DNA from: Desulfovibrio sp.
GTDB taxonomy: Bacteria > Desulfobacterota > Desulfovibrionia > Desulfovibrionales > Desulfovibrionaceae
Direction of reading: 5' to 3'
Length of the DNA: 35,345 nucleotides
Assembly (NCBI GenBank): GCA_031284485.1
Contig: JAISZT010000064.1
Location: 1-35,345, forward strand
Shown here: positions 1-7,370 of the stretch, piece after piece
Position numbering within the stretch: the stretch's first letter is position 1
How the letters are laid out: each line of letters begins with the position of its first letter
Made by a program: the position numbers and the translations under genes
Notes under the pieces: generated by a model
Told to the model about the DNA's origin: nothing
What the model saw: only the letters and a program-made list of their open reading frames with translations
Databases searched by the model: none

Positions 1-282
1 TGGACTGCCGTGCGGGCGGAACACGTGGACGCGCCGTATGTCGCGGAATGCCCGGTTGTGCTGGAATGCGCCCTGGACCGGAGCGTGGATCTCGGTTCGC
101 ATACGCTCATGGTCGGTACCGTGAAGGATGTGAAAGCCGATGAGGACTGCCTGGACCCTACGGGTGCGTTTCCGGACATCCGCAATGTCGCGCCCCTGAT
201 CTACGATGCGGGCGCGCGCGCCTATTTCGGCGTAGGTGAAAAATTGGGCGATGCTTTTTCTGCAGGCAAGCAGCTTCTTTGA
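1..282 (+). CDS. Flavin reductase / flavoredoxin-like protein, C-terminal part
   Basis: The reading frame is open from the first base, so the gene starts outside the window. A GTG at 10 is internal, not a start. About 93 residues remain. They carry the C-terminal half of the FMN-binding split-barrel (Flavin_Reduct) fold: VLECALDRSVDLGSHT followed by a VGTVKDV strand, and near the end AYFGVGEKLG and FSAGKQLL, as in Desulfovibrio flavoredoxins. Family members bind FMN and pass electrons from NAD(P)H or ferredoxin-type donors in the cytoplasm; the exact partner cannot be read here. The stop is followed within about 20 bases by an IS1 relic. Confidence 0.8.
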   Translation, partial: WTAVRAEHVDAPYVAECPVVLECALDRSVDLGSHTLMVGTVKDVKADEDCLDPTGAFPDIRNVAPLIYDAGARAYFGVGEKLGDAFSAGKQLL

Positions 283-297
283 CAGGAGTATTTTACC

Positions 298-541
298 GTT
301 TTCAGCGGAAATCGGTAACCATGTTGAACTTGACGAGATGTGGCACTATTTGCGTTCAAAAAAAACAAACTTTGTATTTGGAAAGCTTATTGTCGCGATA
401 CCGGTCAGCTCATTGACCGGGAATGTGGGGATCGTGATCATGAGGACATTTTCCAAGCTCATGACCCGCCTGAGAAAATGGAAGATTTGGCGCTATTGCG
501 TAGACAACTGGAAGGTTTATCCCATGGAAATTCCATCTGAC
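298..541 (+). mobile_element. IS1-family transposase remnant (frame-broken)
   Basis: Three pieces in two alternating frames together read as the central catalytic part of an IS1-type transposase. Residues HVELDEMWHYLRSKK lie at 320-366. The frame then shifts at a run of A (358-366), and WKAYCRDTGQLIDRECGDRD follows up to about 445. It shifts back to give a stretch ending in CVDNWKVYPMEIPSD at 498-541. The LDEMW and VD-W--Y motifs carry two of the expected acidic catalytic residues. The N-terminal zinc-finger part and the C-terminal IER region are missing, and I see no flanking inverted repeats. This is a dead insertion sequence. The family assignment rests on motifs only. Confidence 0.65.
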
Positions 542-660
542 AATGGCCCTATTTGCCCGCTTTCACGTCAATGGAGTGAGGGAAGATATAGCAACATTCT
601 TTTGTTAATACAATCTTTTTTTGTATATAGCGGGCTTATGTGGCCGATCCCTGAGCGCAC

Positions 661-694
661 AAAAAGGGCGAGGCTGTGCGGCCCCGCCTTTTTT
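661..694. terminator. Bidirectional intrinsic terminator
   Basis: An 8-bp stem with one mismatch (GGCGAGGC 667-674 with GCCCCGCC 681-688, loop TGTGCG) is flanked by A5 on the left and T6 on the right. It can therefore end transcription from either side. It most plausibly ends the minus-strand YjfB-like gene, whose stop is 19 bases away. Confidence 0.7.
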
Positions 695-712
695 GCCATA
701 AAACCCTTTGCT

Positions 713-907
713 TCAGGCTGAAATGTTCAATTTGACTCCCAGACCTTCAGCGGCCATGCCCGAAGCGCGGGCCGCCTGCATGGACTGATCCTGCCCGTTG
801 GCACCGCTGCCGAGGCTGCCATTGATGACAGCCGCCGCCATGTTACCCTGAAAGTTCAGTGCCGACTGCATAACAGCAGCGCCCAGACTCATCTGTACAC
901 TATCCAT
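713..907 (-). CDS. YjfB-like putative motility protein
   Basis: A small 64-residue protein. The chosen ATG at 907 has a strong AAGGAGG Shine-Dalgarno sequence 6 bases upstream; a longer reading from 982 would include this ribosome site in its coding part. The start MDSVQMSLGAAV, the Ala/Gln/Met-rich helical middle and the end LGVKLNISA resemble the small YjfB family of putative motility proteins, which often end in LGQNID-like residues. The molecular role of that family is not known. A near-consensus flagellar sigma-28 promoter 57 bases upstream supports a link to motility. A terminator follows directly. Family call tentative, gene reality good. Confidence 0.7.
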   Translation of the reverse strand: MDSVQMSLGAAVMQSALNFQGNMAAAVINGSLGSGANGQDQSMQAARASGMAAEGLGVKLNISA

Positions 908-963
908 CTGTATCCTCCTTTTTTTGCGCCGAAAAAAGCGCAAAGACGTAGTCCCGATATTCA

Positions 964-991
964 TTATCGGCGCCAGTAACAAATAACTTTA
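964..991 (-). promoter_or_regulatory. Candidate sigma-28 (FliA) promoter of the YjfB-like gene
   Basis: On the minus strand TAAAGTTA (991-984) is followed after 12 bases by GCCGATAA (971-964). The flagellar sigma-28 consensus is TAAAGTTT-N11-GCCGATAA, so the -10 box matches at 8 of 8, the -35 at 7 of 8, and the spacer is one base long. Transcription would begin near 957, about 50 bases before the ATG. Confidence 0.6.
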
Positions 992-1079
992 GGGGCCGCG
1001 GACAATGCCGATTGTCGGCTTGCCATAAGTAGCCGCTTCGTATATGCTTGGTCGTTATATGTACACGATGGAGAGTGGA

Positions 1080-2387
1080 ATGAAGAAAAAATCTTCCAAG
1101 CAGACTGAACAGGCTCTGAAAGAAAACGCTCACGAAAACGACCTTTACAATTTTAACCATGCGCGATCTAAGCTCTCTTTCGAGCGTCTTATAGAAATGG
1201 CCGAAAAAATGGGCATGGAAAAAAATCCCCTTTTTGTCTGTCATGAACGGGCGGCAAAAGCCACCACACAGATCAACGGCAAAGAGTACCTCAATTTTTC
1301 CACATACGACTATCTTGACATCAACACACACCCTGAAATTACTGAAGTTGTCACTAATACCGCACAAATTTTCGGCACATCCGCCGGAGCAAGCCGGCTT
1401 GTCGGCGGGGAGCGCCCGCCGCACATTGAACTGGAACACGCCATCGCGGAATTCTACGAGGTGGAAGACTGCATCGCCTATGTCAGTGGCCACGCGACCA
1501 ACGTGTCAACACTGGGCTATCTCTTCAGCGCCAGGGACGCCATTTTTTACGATGGGCTTGCCCACAATTCGCTTGTTCAGGGAGCGCGGCTTTCCGGCGC
1601 GACAAAATATTCCTACGCGCACAATGACTGCGCCGCGCTGGAAACAATGCTGAAAAAACACCGAGACAAACACAAGCGCGCAATAATTGTCACGGAAGGC
1701 CTGTTCAGTATGGACGGAAATATTCCTGATCTTCCCAGAATTATTAAACTTAAGCGTAAATACAACTGCATGCTTATGGTGGACGAAGCCCATTCTTTCG
1801 GGGTGCTCGGCAAGACAGGACGCGGGGTGCGCGAATATTTTGGCCTTGCCTCCACTGACGTGGACTTGTGGATGAGCACTCTTTCCAAATGCATGTGCGG
1901 TTGCGGCGGTTTTATCGCCGGCAAGCACGAATTGATCGAATTTCTCAAATACGGCTCTCCGGGCTTCGTTTTCAGCGTGGGCATGCCTCCGGTCATAGCG
2001 GCGGCATGCCGCAAGGCTCTTGAAATCATGTTGCGCGAGCCGGAGCGTGTGCGCAAGCTCCAACACATTACCCGATATTTTCTTGAATACGCGAAAGGCA
2101 GGGGGCTGGACACCGGTCAGGCACAGGGCTATGCCATTGTGCCTGTTATTGTGGGCGACTCCATAGTCACGGGCTTTTTGTCCATCGCCCTGTTCAAGCG
2201 CGGCATATACGCCATGCCCGTTACTTTTCCCGCTGTCAAGGAGGGCACGGCCCGCCTGCGTTTCTTCCTTTCCGCCGCCCACAAGGAAGAACACGTTCAG
2301 CAAGCGCTGGACGCCGTGGTTGAAGAATTGCCCAAGGCCAAGGCCTCGGTTGAACAATACCAGCGTGAACACCAGAATGAACGATAA
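1080..2387 (+). CDS. Alpha-oxoamine synthase (serine palmitoyltransferase / AONS-like)
   Basis: A 435-residue fold-type I, PLP-dependent enzyme of the family that joins an amino acid to an acyl thioester with loss of CO2 (KBL, BioF, HemA, SPT). The PLP Asp and its His neighbour are in VDEAHSFG (Asp235, His238), and the Schiff-base lysine is Lys270 in STLSKCMCGCGG. The N-terminal FSTYDYLDI matches the usual NYLG region. The start at 1080 has a GGAGAG site just upstream; ATGs at 1044, 1059 and 1068 are also in frame. An N-terminal lead of about 50 polar residues is longer than in BioF. The asnB-type gene follows after 23 bases. Substrates cannot be read; a lipid or amino-ketone product is an inference. 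Confidence 0.85.
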   Translation: MKKKSSKQTEQALKENAHENDLYNFNHARSKLSFERLIEMAEKMGMEKNPLFVCHERAAKATTQINGKEYLNFSTYDYLDINTHPEITEVVTNTAQIFGTSAGASRLVGGERPPHIELEHAIAEFYEVEDCIAYVSGHATNVSTLGYLFSARDAIFYDGLAHNSLVQGARLSGATKYSYAHNDCAALETMLKKHRDKHKRAIIVTEGLFSMDGNIPDLPRIIKLKRKYNCMLMVDEAHSFGVLGKTGRGVREYFGLASTDVDLWMSTLSKCMCGCGGFIAGKHELIEFLKYGSPGFVFSVGMPPVIAAACRKALEIMLREPERVRKLQHITRYFLEYAKGRGLDTGQAQGYAIVPVIVGDSIVTGFLSIALFKRGIYAMPVTFPAVKEGTARLRFFLSAAHKEEHVQQALDAVVEELPKAKASVEQYQREHQNER

Positions 2388-2410
2388 CATCTCCAGGACG
2401 GTTCCTTTTC

Positions 2411-4330
2411 ATGTGCGGCATAGCCGGTCTCTATCGTCTGGACAATAAAAATCTTTTCCCCGAGGATGCCGCCCTTGTGACATCCATGCGCGACTGCATG
2501 ATCCACAGAGGTCCGGACGACAGCGGCATCTGGCAGTCCGGCCCTGTCTGCCTCGGGCATCGGCGCCTTTCCATCATTGACCTCGCAGGCGGCGCGCAGC
2601 CCATGTGTGACGCGCAAGCCCGTCTGACAATAACGTTCAATGGTGAAATTTATAATTTTATCGAACTTCGGGAAGAACTGACAAAAATGGGAGCGCGCTT
2701 CCAGACAAATTCGGACACCGAGACCATTCTGGAGGGATATAAATTCTGGGGCACAGACTGCCTCACGCGCTTTGAAGGAATGTTCGCCTTTGCTCTGTGG
2801 GATGCCGACAAGCAACGACTGTTCTGCGCGCGCGACCGCTTCGGCAAAAAACCCTTTTTTTACAGCGTACAGCGAGGTTGTTTTTATTTTGCCTCGGAAA
2901 TGACGGCCCTTACCAGCGTACCCGGTGCGCTGTCCTTTACCATGGATCCCAAGGCCGTCATGCGGTATCTGGCCTACGAGTACGTGCCCACGCCACAAAC
3001 CATCTACCGCGAAATATCAAGTTTGCCGCCCGCCCATCTGCTGCTGCTGGAAAATGGCCAATTGCGGATTGAGCGTTACTGGGACATGCCGGTACCCGAT
3101 GAAAACGATCTCAGGGACGAACGCGAACTGTGTGAAGAACTGCACTCCCTGCTGTCCCGCGCCGTTCGCAGACGCATGATAAGCGATGTGCCTCTGGGTC
3201 TTTTCCTGTCCGGGGGCATTGATTCCACCATTATCGCAGGCCTCATGGCTGAACAGTCCGCATCGCCGATCAACACATTCTCCATCGGCTTTCATGAATC
3301 AAGCTACGATGAGTCCCGTTACGCCCGCGCAGCTGCTGCCGCTTTCGGTACAAACCATCACGAACGCATACTTTCGGGTGACGAATGCGCCGACACGTTG
3401 CCCGACATCATCAGCCGCATGGATCTGCCAATGGCGGACGCCTCAGTCGCGCCCACTTCGCTGCTGTCAAAAATCACCCGCGAAAACGTCACCGTGGCTC
3501 TGGGCGGCGATGGCGCGGATGAACTGTGGGCCGGGTATGAACACTATATCGGCTTTAAAACGGCGGAATGGTACAATGCCCTGCCGGACTTTGTACGGCG
3601 CATGATCATTGAGCCATTAACCCGCATCCTGCCGGCTTCGGCGGGGTATATAAACCCGCGTCTGGCTGTTGCGGCTTTTCTGCGCGGAGCACATGCAAAG
3701 GCCGCCTTACGCGTGCAGGCCATGCTCACGGCCTTCACCCCGGAACTGCAACAGGAAATTCTGACTCCTGACTGGCGTGACGCACATTTTCTGCAGGACG
3801 AACAACTTTTTGCCCCGACGCGCGAGCACTATGAACACTGGCAGCCCCAAAACACGGCGGCGCCGACTGCCCGCGCTTTTCACGTCTATGTGCGTCAATA
3901 CATGCTGGACGACATTCTGGTCAAGGTGGATCGTTGCTCCATGCTGCATTCTCTGGAAGTTCGCGCGCCTTTTCTGGATAAAGATGTTGCGGAATTCACC
4001 GCCAGATTGCCTTTGCGCCACAAGCTGCACGGATTTCAACGCAAATACTTGCTTAAAAAAGCCTTTACCGGACTTTTGCCGCCAAAAATCCTGCACCGCA
4101 ACAAGCGCGGTTTCCAGATTCCTGTCGCTGACTGGCTGCGGGGAAAAATGCGCCCGCTTATGGAAGATCTGCTCAGTGAAGGACATCTGCGCGCCCAGGG
4201 CATTTTTAACCCCGAGGCAGTACGCACGCTCATGAACAAACATATCTCCGGCCGCGTTGACATGCGCAAGCCGCTCTGGACGCTGCTGGTGCTTCAGCTT
4301 TGGCTTGCCGCCCGCCACAAAAGCGGATAA
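2411..4330 (+). CDS. asnB: Asparagine synthase, glutamine-hydrolysing (AsnB-type)
   Basis: A 639-residue two-domain amidotransferase. After removal of Met the N-terminal nucleophile is Cys2 (MCGIAGLYRL). The class II glutaminase domain covers roughly residues 2-210, with HRGPDDSG and FNGEIYNF motifs. The synthetase domain carries the ATP-pyrophosphatase loop SGGIDS at 267-272 and ALGGDGADELWAGYEHY further on. The length fits the longer AsnB/AsnO group (B. subtilis type) rather than the 554-residue E. coli enzyme. The first codon is fixed by Cys2, although the Shine-Dalgarno AGGA lies rather far upstream. The neighbouring oxoamine synthase makes a role in amidating a secondary product possible, besides plain asparagine synthesis. 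Confidence 0.88.
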   Translation: MCGIAGLYRLDNKNLFPEDAALVTSMRDCMIHRGPDDSGIWQSGPVCLGHRRLSIIDLAGGAQPMCDAQARLTITFNGEIYNFIELREELTKMGARFQTNSDTETILEGYKFWGTDCLTRFEGMFAFALWDADKQRLFCARDRFGKKPFFYSVQRGCFYFASEMTALTSVPGALSFTMDPKAVMRYLAYEYVPTPQTIYREISSLPPAHLLLLENGQLRIERYWDMPVPDENDLRDERELCEELHSLLSRAVRRRMISDVPLGLFLSGGIDSTIIAGLMAEQSASPINTFSIGFHESSYDESRYARAAAAAFGTNHHERILSGDECADTLPDIISRMDLPMADASVAPTSLLSKITRENVTVALGGDGADELWAGYEHYIGFKTAEWYNALPDFVRRMIIEPLTRILPASAGYINPRLAVAAFLRGAHAKAALRVQAMLTAFTPELQQEILTPDWRDAHFLQDEQLFAPTREHYEHWQPQNTAAPTARAFHVYVRQYMLDDILVKVDRCSMLHSLEVRAPFLDKDVAEFTARLPLRHKLHGFQRKYLLKKAFTGLLPPKILHRNKRGFQIPVADWLRGKMRPLMEDLLSEGHLRAQGIFNPEAVRTLMNKHISGRVDMRKPLWTLLVLQLWLAARHKSG

Positions 4331-4340
4331 GGCCAAAATC

Positions 4341-4368
4341 TTGCCAAAAACCCGCCACTGCTTATATA
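4341..4368 (+). promoter_or_regulatory. Candidate sigma-70 promoter of the htpX-type gene
   Basis: TTGCCA (4341-4346), a 16-base spacer, and TATATA (4363-4368), in the 84-base gap after asnB. Transcription would start near 4375, about 40 bases before the ATG. Confidence 0.4.
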
Positions 4369-4414
4369 GGTAAAAAGTTGTTTTATACCAGGGAGTGATC
4401 CCAAGGAGTCATCT

Positions 4415-5272
4415 ATGACCAGCCAGATAAAAACTGTTTTGCTGCTTGGCCTGCTTTCCGGCATAATCATTCTGCTGGGCGGCATGATGGGCGGACGTTC
4501 GGGCATTATTATCGCCTTTGGTCTTGCGCTTGTCATGAATGTGGGCAGCTACTGGTATTCTGACAAAATTGTGCTCTCCATGTACAAAGCGCGCGAACTT
4601 GCGCCGGAAGAAGCCCCGTACTTGCATCAGATAGTGGAAGAACTCGCGCGCAATGCCGGCATCCCCAAACCACGAGTCTGCGTTGTGCCCGAACAGGCCC
4701 CCAACGCCTTTGCCACCGGACGAGACCCGGAACATGCCGTTGTGGCTGTGACGGAAGGCATTATGCGCCTGCTGCCGCCGGAGCAGTTAAAAGGTGTGCT
4801 GGCCCATGAAATGGGGCATATCCTCAACCGTGACATTCTCATACAGACTGTCGCCGGCGTACTTGCCTCGGCTATTGTGACCCTGGCGAATATCTTTCAG
4901 TTTACCGCCATATTCGGCAGCCGTGACGGCGAGGGACGCGGCAATCCCGTTGGCGCGCTCATTCTGGCGCTGCTTGCGCCCATTGCGGCGGGCCTCATAC
5001 AGATGGCCATTTCACGTTCGCGTGAATATCTGGCCGACGACACAGGCGCAAGGCTTTGCGGCGATCCGCTCTCACTGGCGGGCGCGCTTGCGAAGCTTGG
5101 CGCGGCCAGCGGGCGTGTACCCATGCGGGAGGGCAACCCCAGCACGGCGCAACTTTTTATTGTCGCCCCCCTGTTTGCCGTCAGCGGCGGCATGGCGAAT
5201 CTGTTCAGTACGCATCCGCCATTGGAAGAACGCATTCACAGGCTTGAGGCCATGGCCGCCCGTCGGCGCTGA
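4415..5272 (+). CDS. htpX: HtpX-type M48 membrane zinc metalloprotease
   Basis: A 285-residue integral membrane protease that degrades damaged membrane proteins, with its active site on the cytoplasmic side. Two hydrophobic segments lie at about 7-30 and 32-50. The zinc motif is HEMGH (His131, Glu132, His135), and the third ligand is Glu204 in SREYLADD. Two more hydrophobic segments lie between these motifs. The family ending FSTHPPLEERI is present. AAGGAG sits 6 bases before the ATG. All catalytic residues are intact and the length is typical for HtpX (about 285-295). A lipoprotein gene follows after 28 bases and is probably cotranscribed. Confidence 0.93.
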   Translation: MTSQIKTVLLLGLLSGIIILLGGMMGGRSGIIIAFGLALVMNVGSYWYSDKIVLSMYKARELAPEEAPYLHQIVEELARNAGIPKPRVCVVPEQAPNAFATGRDPEHAVVAVTEGIMRLLPPEQLKGVLAHEMGHILNRDILIQTVAGVLASAIVTLANIFQFTAIFGSRDGEGRGNPVGALILALLAPIAAGLIQMAISRSREYLADDTGARLCGDPLSLAGALAKLGAASGRVPMREGNPSTAQLFIVAPLFAVSGGMANLFSTHPPLEERIHRLEAMAARRR

Positions 5273-5300
5273 ATACCGCGAGCCAGTGAGGGGAATTGTG

Positions 5301-5687
5301 ATGAACATACGCGCGTTGCCGATTTTTCTGGCGCTTTTGCTATTTGCGGCCTGTAGCGGCAAAAGCCCGGAACCTGCCCCTGTTGCGGATTGCCCCACTG
5401 TCTATGTCTATGCGCCGGGCAATTATATTATTGATATCGCGAGCGGCTCGGAAGTGGTGCTTGACCCTGAAGTGAGGGACTTTCCGCTCTTCTGCACGCC
5501 GAAGGAAGCGCTGGCGGCGCTCAAGGCGGAACTGGCGAGAGGCAGCCTGGAGGAAGGCGACTGGCGCGTGTACAAAATGGATGGTTCGATGAATGAGCTT
5601 GCCCAGACTTCAGATTCCGGCGGCCGCATGCTCGGCCGCATGGGGCAGATTATTGACTGGATAGAACGGAAAGGAGGCGTAAACTGA
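5301..5687 (+). CDS. Small putative lipoprotein
   Basis: 128 residues with a lipoprotein signal peptide: a short basic N-terminus, a hydrophobic stretch and the lipobox LFAAC with Cys18 as the lipidated residue. The mature part is hydrophilic with no motif I recognise. It contains CPTVYVYAPGNY, then KEALAALKAEL, and WRVYKMDG. The ATG at 5301 follows a GAGGGG site; a GTG directly before it is a less likely start. It lies 28 bases after htpX, so the two may share a transcript and an envelope-stress role, which is inference. Function unknown. Confidence 0.75.
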   Translation: MNIRALPIFLALLLFAACSGKSPEPAPVADCPTVYVYAPGNYIIDIASGSEVVLDPEVRDFPLFCTPKEALAALKAELARGSLEEGDWRVYKMDGSMNELAQTSDSGGRMLGRMGQIIDWIERKGGVN

Positions 5688-5716
5688 CGCCCGCGAAACT
5701 TTCTCACGAACGGTAG

Positions 5717-6004
5717 CCGGCGTTCAAAAAAAAGCGTTTCGCCATAAAGGATCGCGCCATCCTGGAGGAAAAGGCGCGGCGCGGCGAATTTGTCATGCCG
5801 GATACTGCCGGTCTGCTGAGGGAAACCGGAGCCATGATAGAACACACCACCCTGACGGACGACCTGTTCATGGCCAACCACCCCAGCAACTATCTTTCCA
5901 TCAAGGCCCATTTGCCTTATGACAAGGAAGACACCCTGAAACGCGTACGCGCGGCCCTGTCCGGCGACATCCCGCTGCGTGAGGAATGGCGGCGCGCATT
6001 TTAG
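5717..6004 (+). pseudogene. C-terminal remnant of a radical SAM protein
   Basis: An open frame of about 95 residues with no start codon or ribosome site at its upstream end; a TAG lies at 5714. The text KDRAILEEKARRGEFVMPD, then FMANHPSNYLSIKAHLPYDK and the ending ALSGDIPLREEWRRAF resemble the C-terminal tail of long radical SAM enzymes found in sulfate reducers. The CxxxCxxC domain that would bind the iron-sulfur cluster is absent. An internal ATG at 5795 could give a 69-residue product but lacks a convincing ribosome site. I read it as the leftover 3' end of a deleted gene. Family call moderate to low. Confidence 0.45.
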
Positions 6005-6054
6005 CGCGCGTTATCCGGCAATCCGCAAATCTCTCTCAACAGGAGGAGACAGGC

Positions 6055-6597
6055 ATGAGACTGCACCCAAAAGATATTCTGGCCGTCGGCATCGACTACC
6101 AGGAACGCCTCATCCCCGCCATCCATGAAAAGGAAACCCTGATCCGCAATTCCCGGCTGCTCTTTGCCGGTCTGAATATTCTGGAGGTTCCCGTCCTCAT
6201 AAGCCGACAGTATCCCAAAGGATTGGGAGACACTGTTTCCGAAATCCGTGAAGTTACCGGCACGGCGACAATTCTGGACAAATTGAGTTTCAGTTGCTAC
6301 GGGGACGCCGCCATCAGGCAGGCTGTGGACGCGGCCGGCCGTCGCAACATTGTCGTTGCGGGCACAGAGGCCCATGTTTGCGTTTTGCAGACGGTTATTG
6401 ACCTTGGGGCGGCCGGTTATCAGGTGGTCTATGTTGTTGACTGCGCGGGATCGCGCAAGCCGGAGGACAAAAAATACGCCCTCAAGCGGGCCGCGCGGGA
6501 GGGGGCGTTGCTGGTGACTTACGAACAGCTTCTCTTTGAATTGCTGGGCAGCGCCGCGTCCGCGTCTTTCAAGACACTGTCGGCTCTCTTGAAATAA
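6055..6597 (+). CDS. Isochorismatase-family (YcaC-like) hydrolase
   Basis: A 180-residue cysteine hydrolase with the family catalytic triad in order: Asp14 in AVGIDYQERL, Lys76 in LDKLSFSC and Cys109 in VAGTEAHVCVLQT. The short length and the EAHVC motif fit the YcaC-like branch rather than true isochorismatase; the substrate is unknown. The ATG at 6055 is preceded by AGGAGGAGA, which decides it over an upstream in-frame ATG at 5986 that lies in the pseudogene. A candidate weak terminator lies about 50 bases downstream. Confidence 0.87.
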   Translation: MRLHPKDILAVGIDYQERLIPAIHEKETLIRNSRLLFAGLNILEVPVLISRQYPKGLGDTVSEIREVTGTATILDKLSFSCYGDAAIRQAVDAAGRRNIVVAGTEAHVCVLQTVIDLGAAGYQVVYVVDCAGSRKPEDKKYALKRAAREGALLVTYEQLLFELLGSAASASFKTLSALLK

Positions 6598-6644
6598 GAA
6601 TTTGTCCGTAAATACGTTTCAATAAGCCCTCTAATGTTTTTCAC

Positions 6645-6663
6645 AACTATCTTTAGTTTTTTT
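6645..6663 (+). terminator. Weak terminator-like hairpin after the isochorismatase gene
   Basis: AACTA (6645-6649) can pair with TAGTT (6654-6658) around a TCTT loop, followed by a run of T. The stem is short and AT-only apart from one pair, so this is a low-confidence call. Confidence 0.25.
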
Positions 6664-6696
6664 CTAAAAATTTCTTATCTTTTAATCACCTATTAT

Positions 6697-6718
6697 AATT
6701 AATATTATAATATTAATT
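6697..6718. repeat. Perfect 22-bp AT-only palindrome
   Basis: The 22 bases are an exact inverted repeat with no loop (half site AATTAATATTA). It lies in a 200-base AT-rich spacer that also contains TATAAT-like hexamers, 81 bases before the zinc-ribbon gene. It could be an operator, a promoter core or simple sequence drift. Confidence 0.6.
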
Positions 6719-6798
6719 GTTCTATACCAGACCATTGCTGCCCCTAAAGAATTTACTCCGGTTTTCCGATAGGCATGGCATAACACGGATGGAAAAAC

Positions 6799-7206
6799 AT
6801 GCTCGATTACCGCCGCTTTAAAGAAATCAATGATCTCTTTGCACAAGGCCAGCCAGAAAAAGCTCGACGACTCCTCATGGAAGTGCAATCCCGTTGTATT
6901 GCGCTTCGCGACGAGATGAATATGCTCAAAATCCGCTTGCAAACATTTGAAGATATTCTCTATCTTGCACAAAACCTTTATGAGGAAAGTGGATTTTACT
7001 GGCTCAAGACCGCAGGCGTCAAACAGGGGCCGTTCTGCCCGCACTGCTATGAACACGAAGGGGGGCTGATACGCCTGGAAAAGAGCGGGCACGCCCTGCA
7101 CTGCCCCTGTTGCGACACGCGCTACACGCATACCTCGCCCGCATGTGCCGATATAAAAATTGACCGGCAGGCGCATCAGGCAAAAATTATCCCCTTCGCC
7201 GGATAA
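6799..7206 (+). CDS. Zinc-ribbon protein of unknown function
   Basis: 135 residues. Positions 1-70 are charged and helical, likely a coiled coil. The C-terminal half holds a zinc ribbon: CPHC (Cys80, Cys83), then CPCC (Cys102, Cys104/105) and DTRYTH. There is no signal peptide, so it is probably cytoplasmic. The ATG follows a weak GGATGGA site. The gene stands alone between an AT-rich spacer and a separate promoter for the next unit. I do not recognise a named family; zinc-ribbon proteins of this build often bind nucleic acid or protein, but nothing here decides it. Confidence 0.75.
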   Translation: MLDYRRFKEINDLFAQGQPEKARRLLMEVQSRCIALRDEMNMLKIRLQTFEDILYLAQNLYEESGFYWLKTAGVKQGPFCPHCYEHEGGLIRLEKSGHALHCPCCDTRYTHTSPACADIKIDRQAHQAKIIPFAG

Positions 7207-7280
7207 CGGGTATAAATTTTATTATAAAACAGCGGAAAAAACTCTTGCCCGTCTTTTATTTGACTGTCTTTTGAATTTGC

Positions 7281-7310
7281 TTGACAGGGCCTGTGTTAAG
7301 TGAAAATAAT
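7281..7310 (+). promoter_or_regulatory. Candidate sigma-70 promoter of the DUF362-ferredoxin unit
   Basis: A perfect TTGACA (7281-7286), an 18-base spacer and AATAAT (7305-7310). The start would be near 7317, about 55 bases before the ATG at 7371. Confidence 0.5.
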
Positions 7311-7370
7311 GCCTCCAACAGTAATTTGCATAAAATTTTATTTTGTTGCCGATCCCAAGGGGGGGGTAGT

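Noticed and set aside
328..348. TGGCAC followed by TTTGC, like a sigma-54 promoter
   Set aside because: The GG to GC distance is 8 bases instead of 10, and the bases lie in the coding part of the IS1 relic.
900..1493. Long minus-strand open frame of 197 codons
   Set aside because: It is a shadow of the oxoamine synthase gene and of the sigma-28 promoter region; it has no ribosome site and no recognisable protein features.
7207..7260. ACGGG and CCCGT flanking an AT-rich stretch as a terminator for the zinc-ribbon gene
   Set aside because: A 5-bp stem with a loop of more than 30 bases is not a credible intrinsic terminator.
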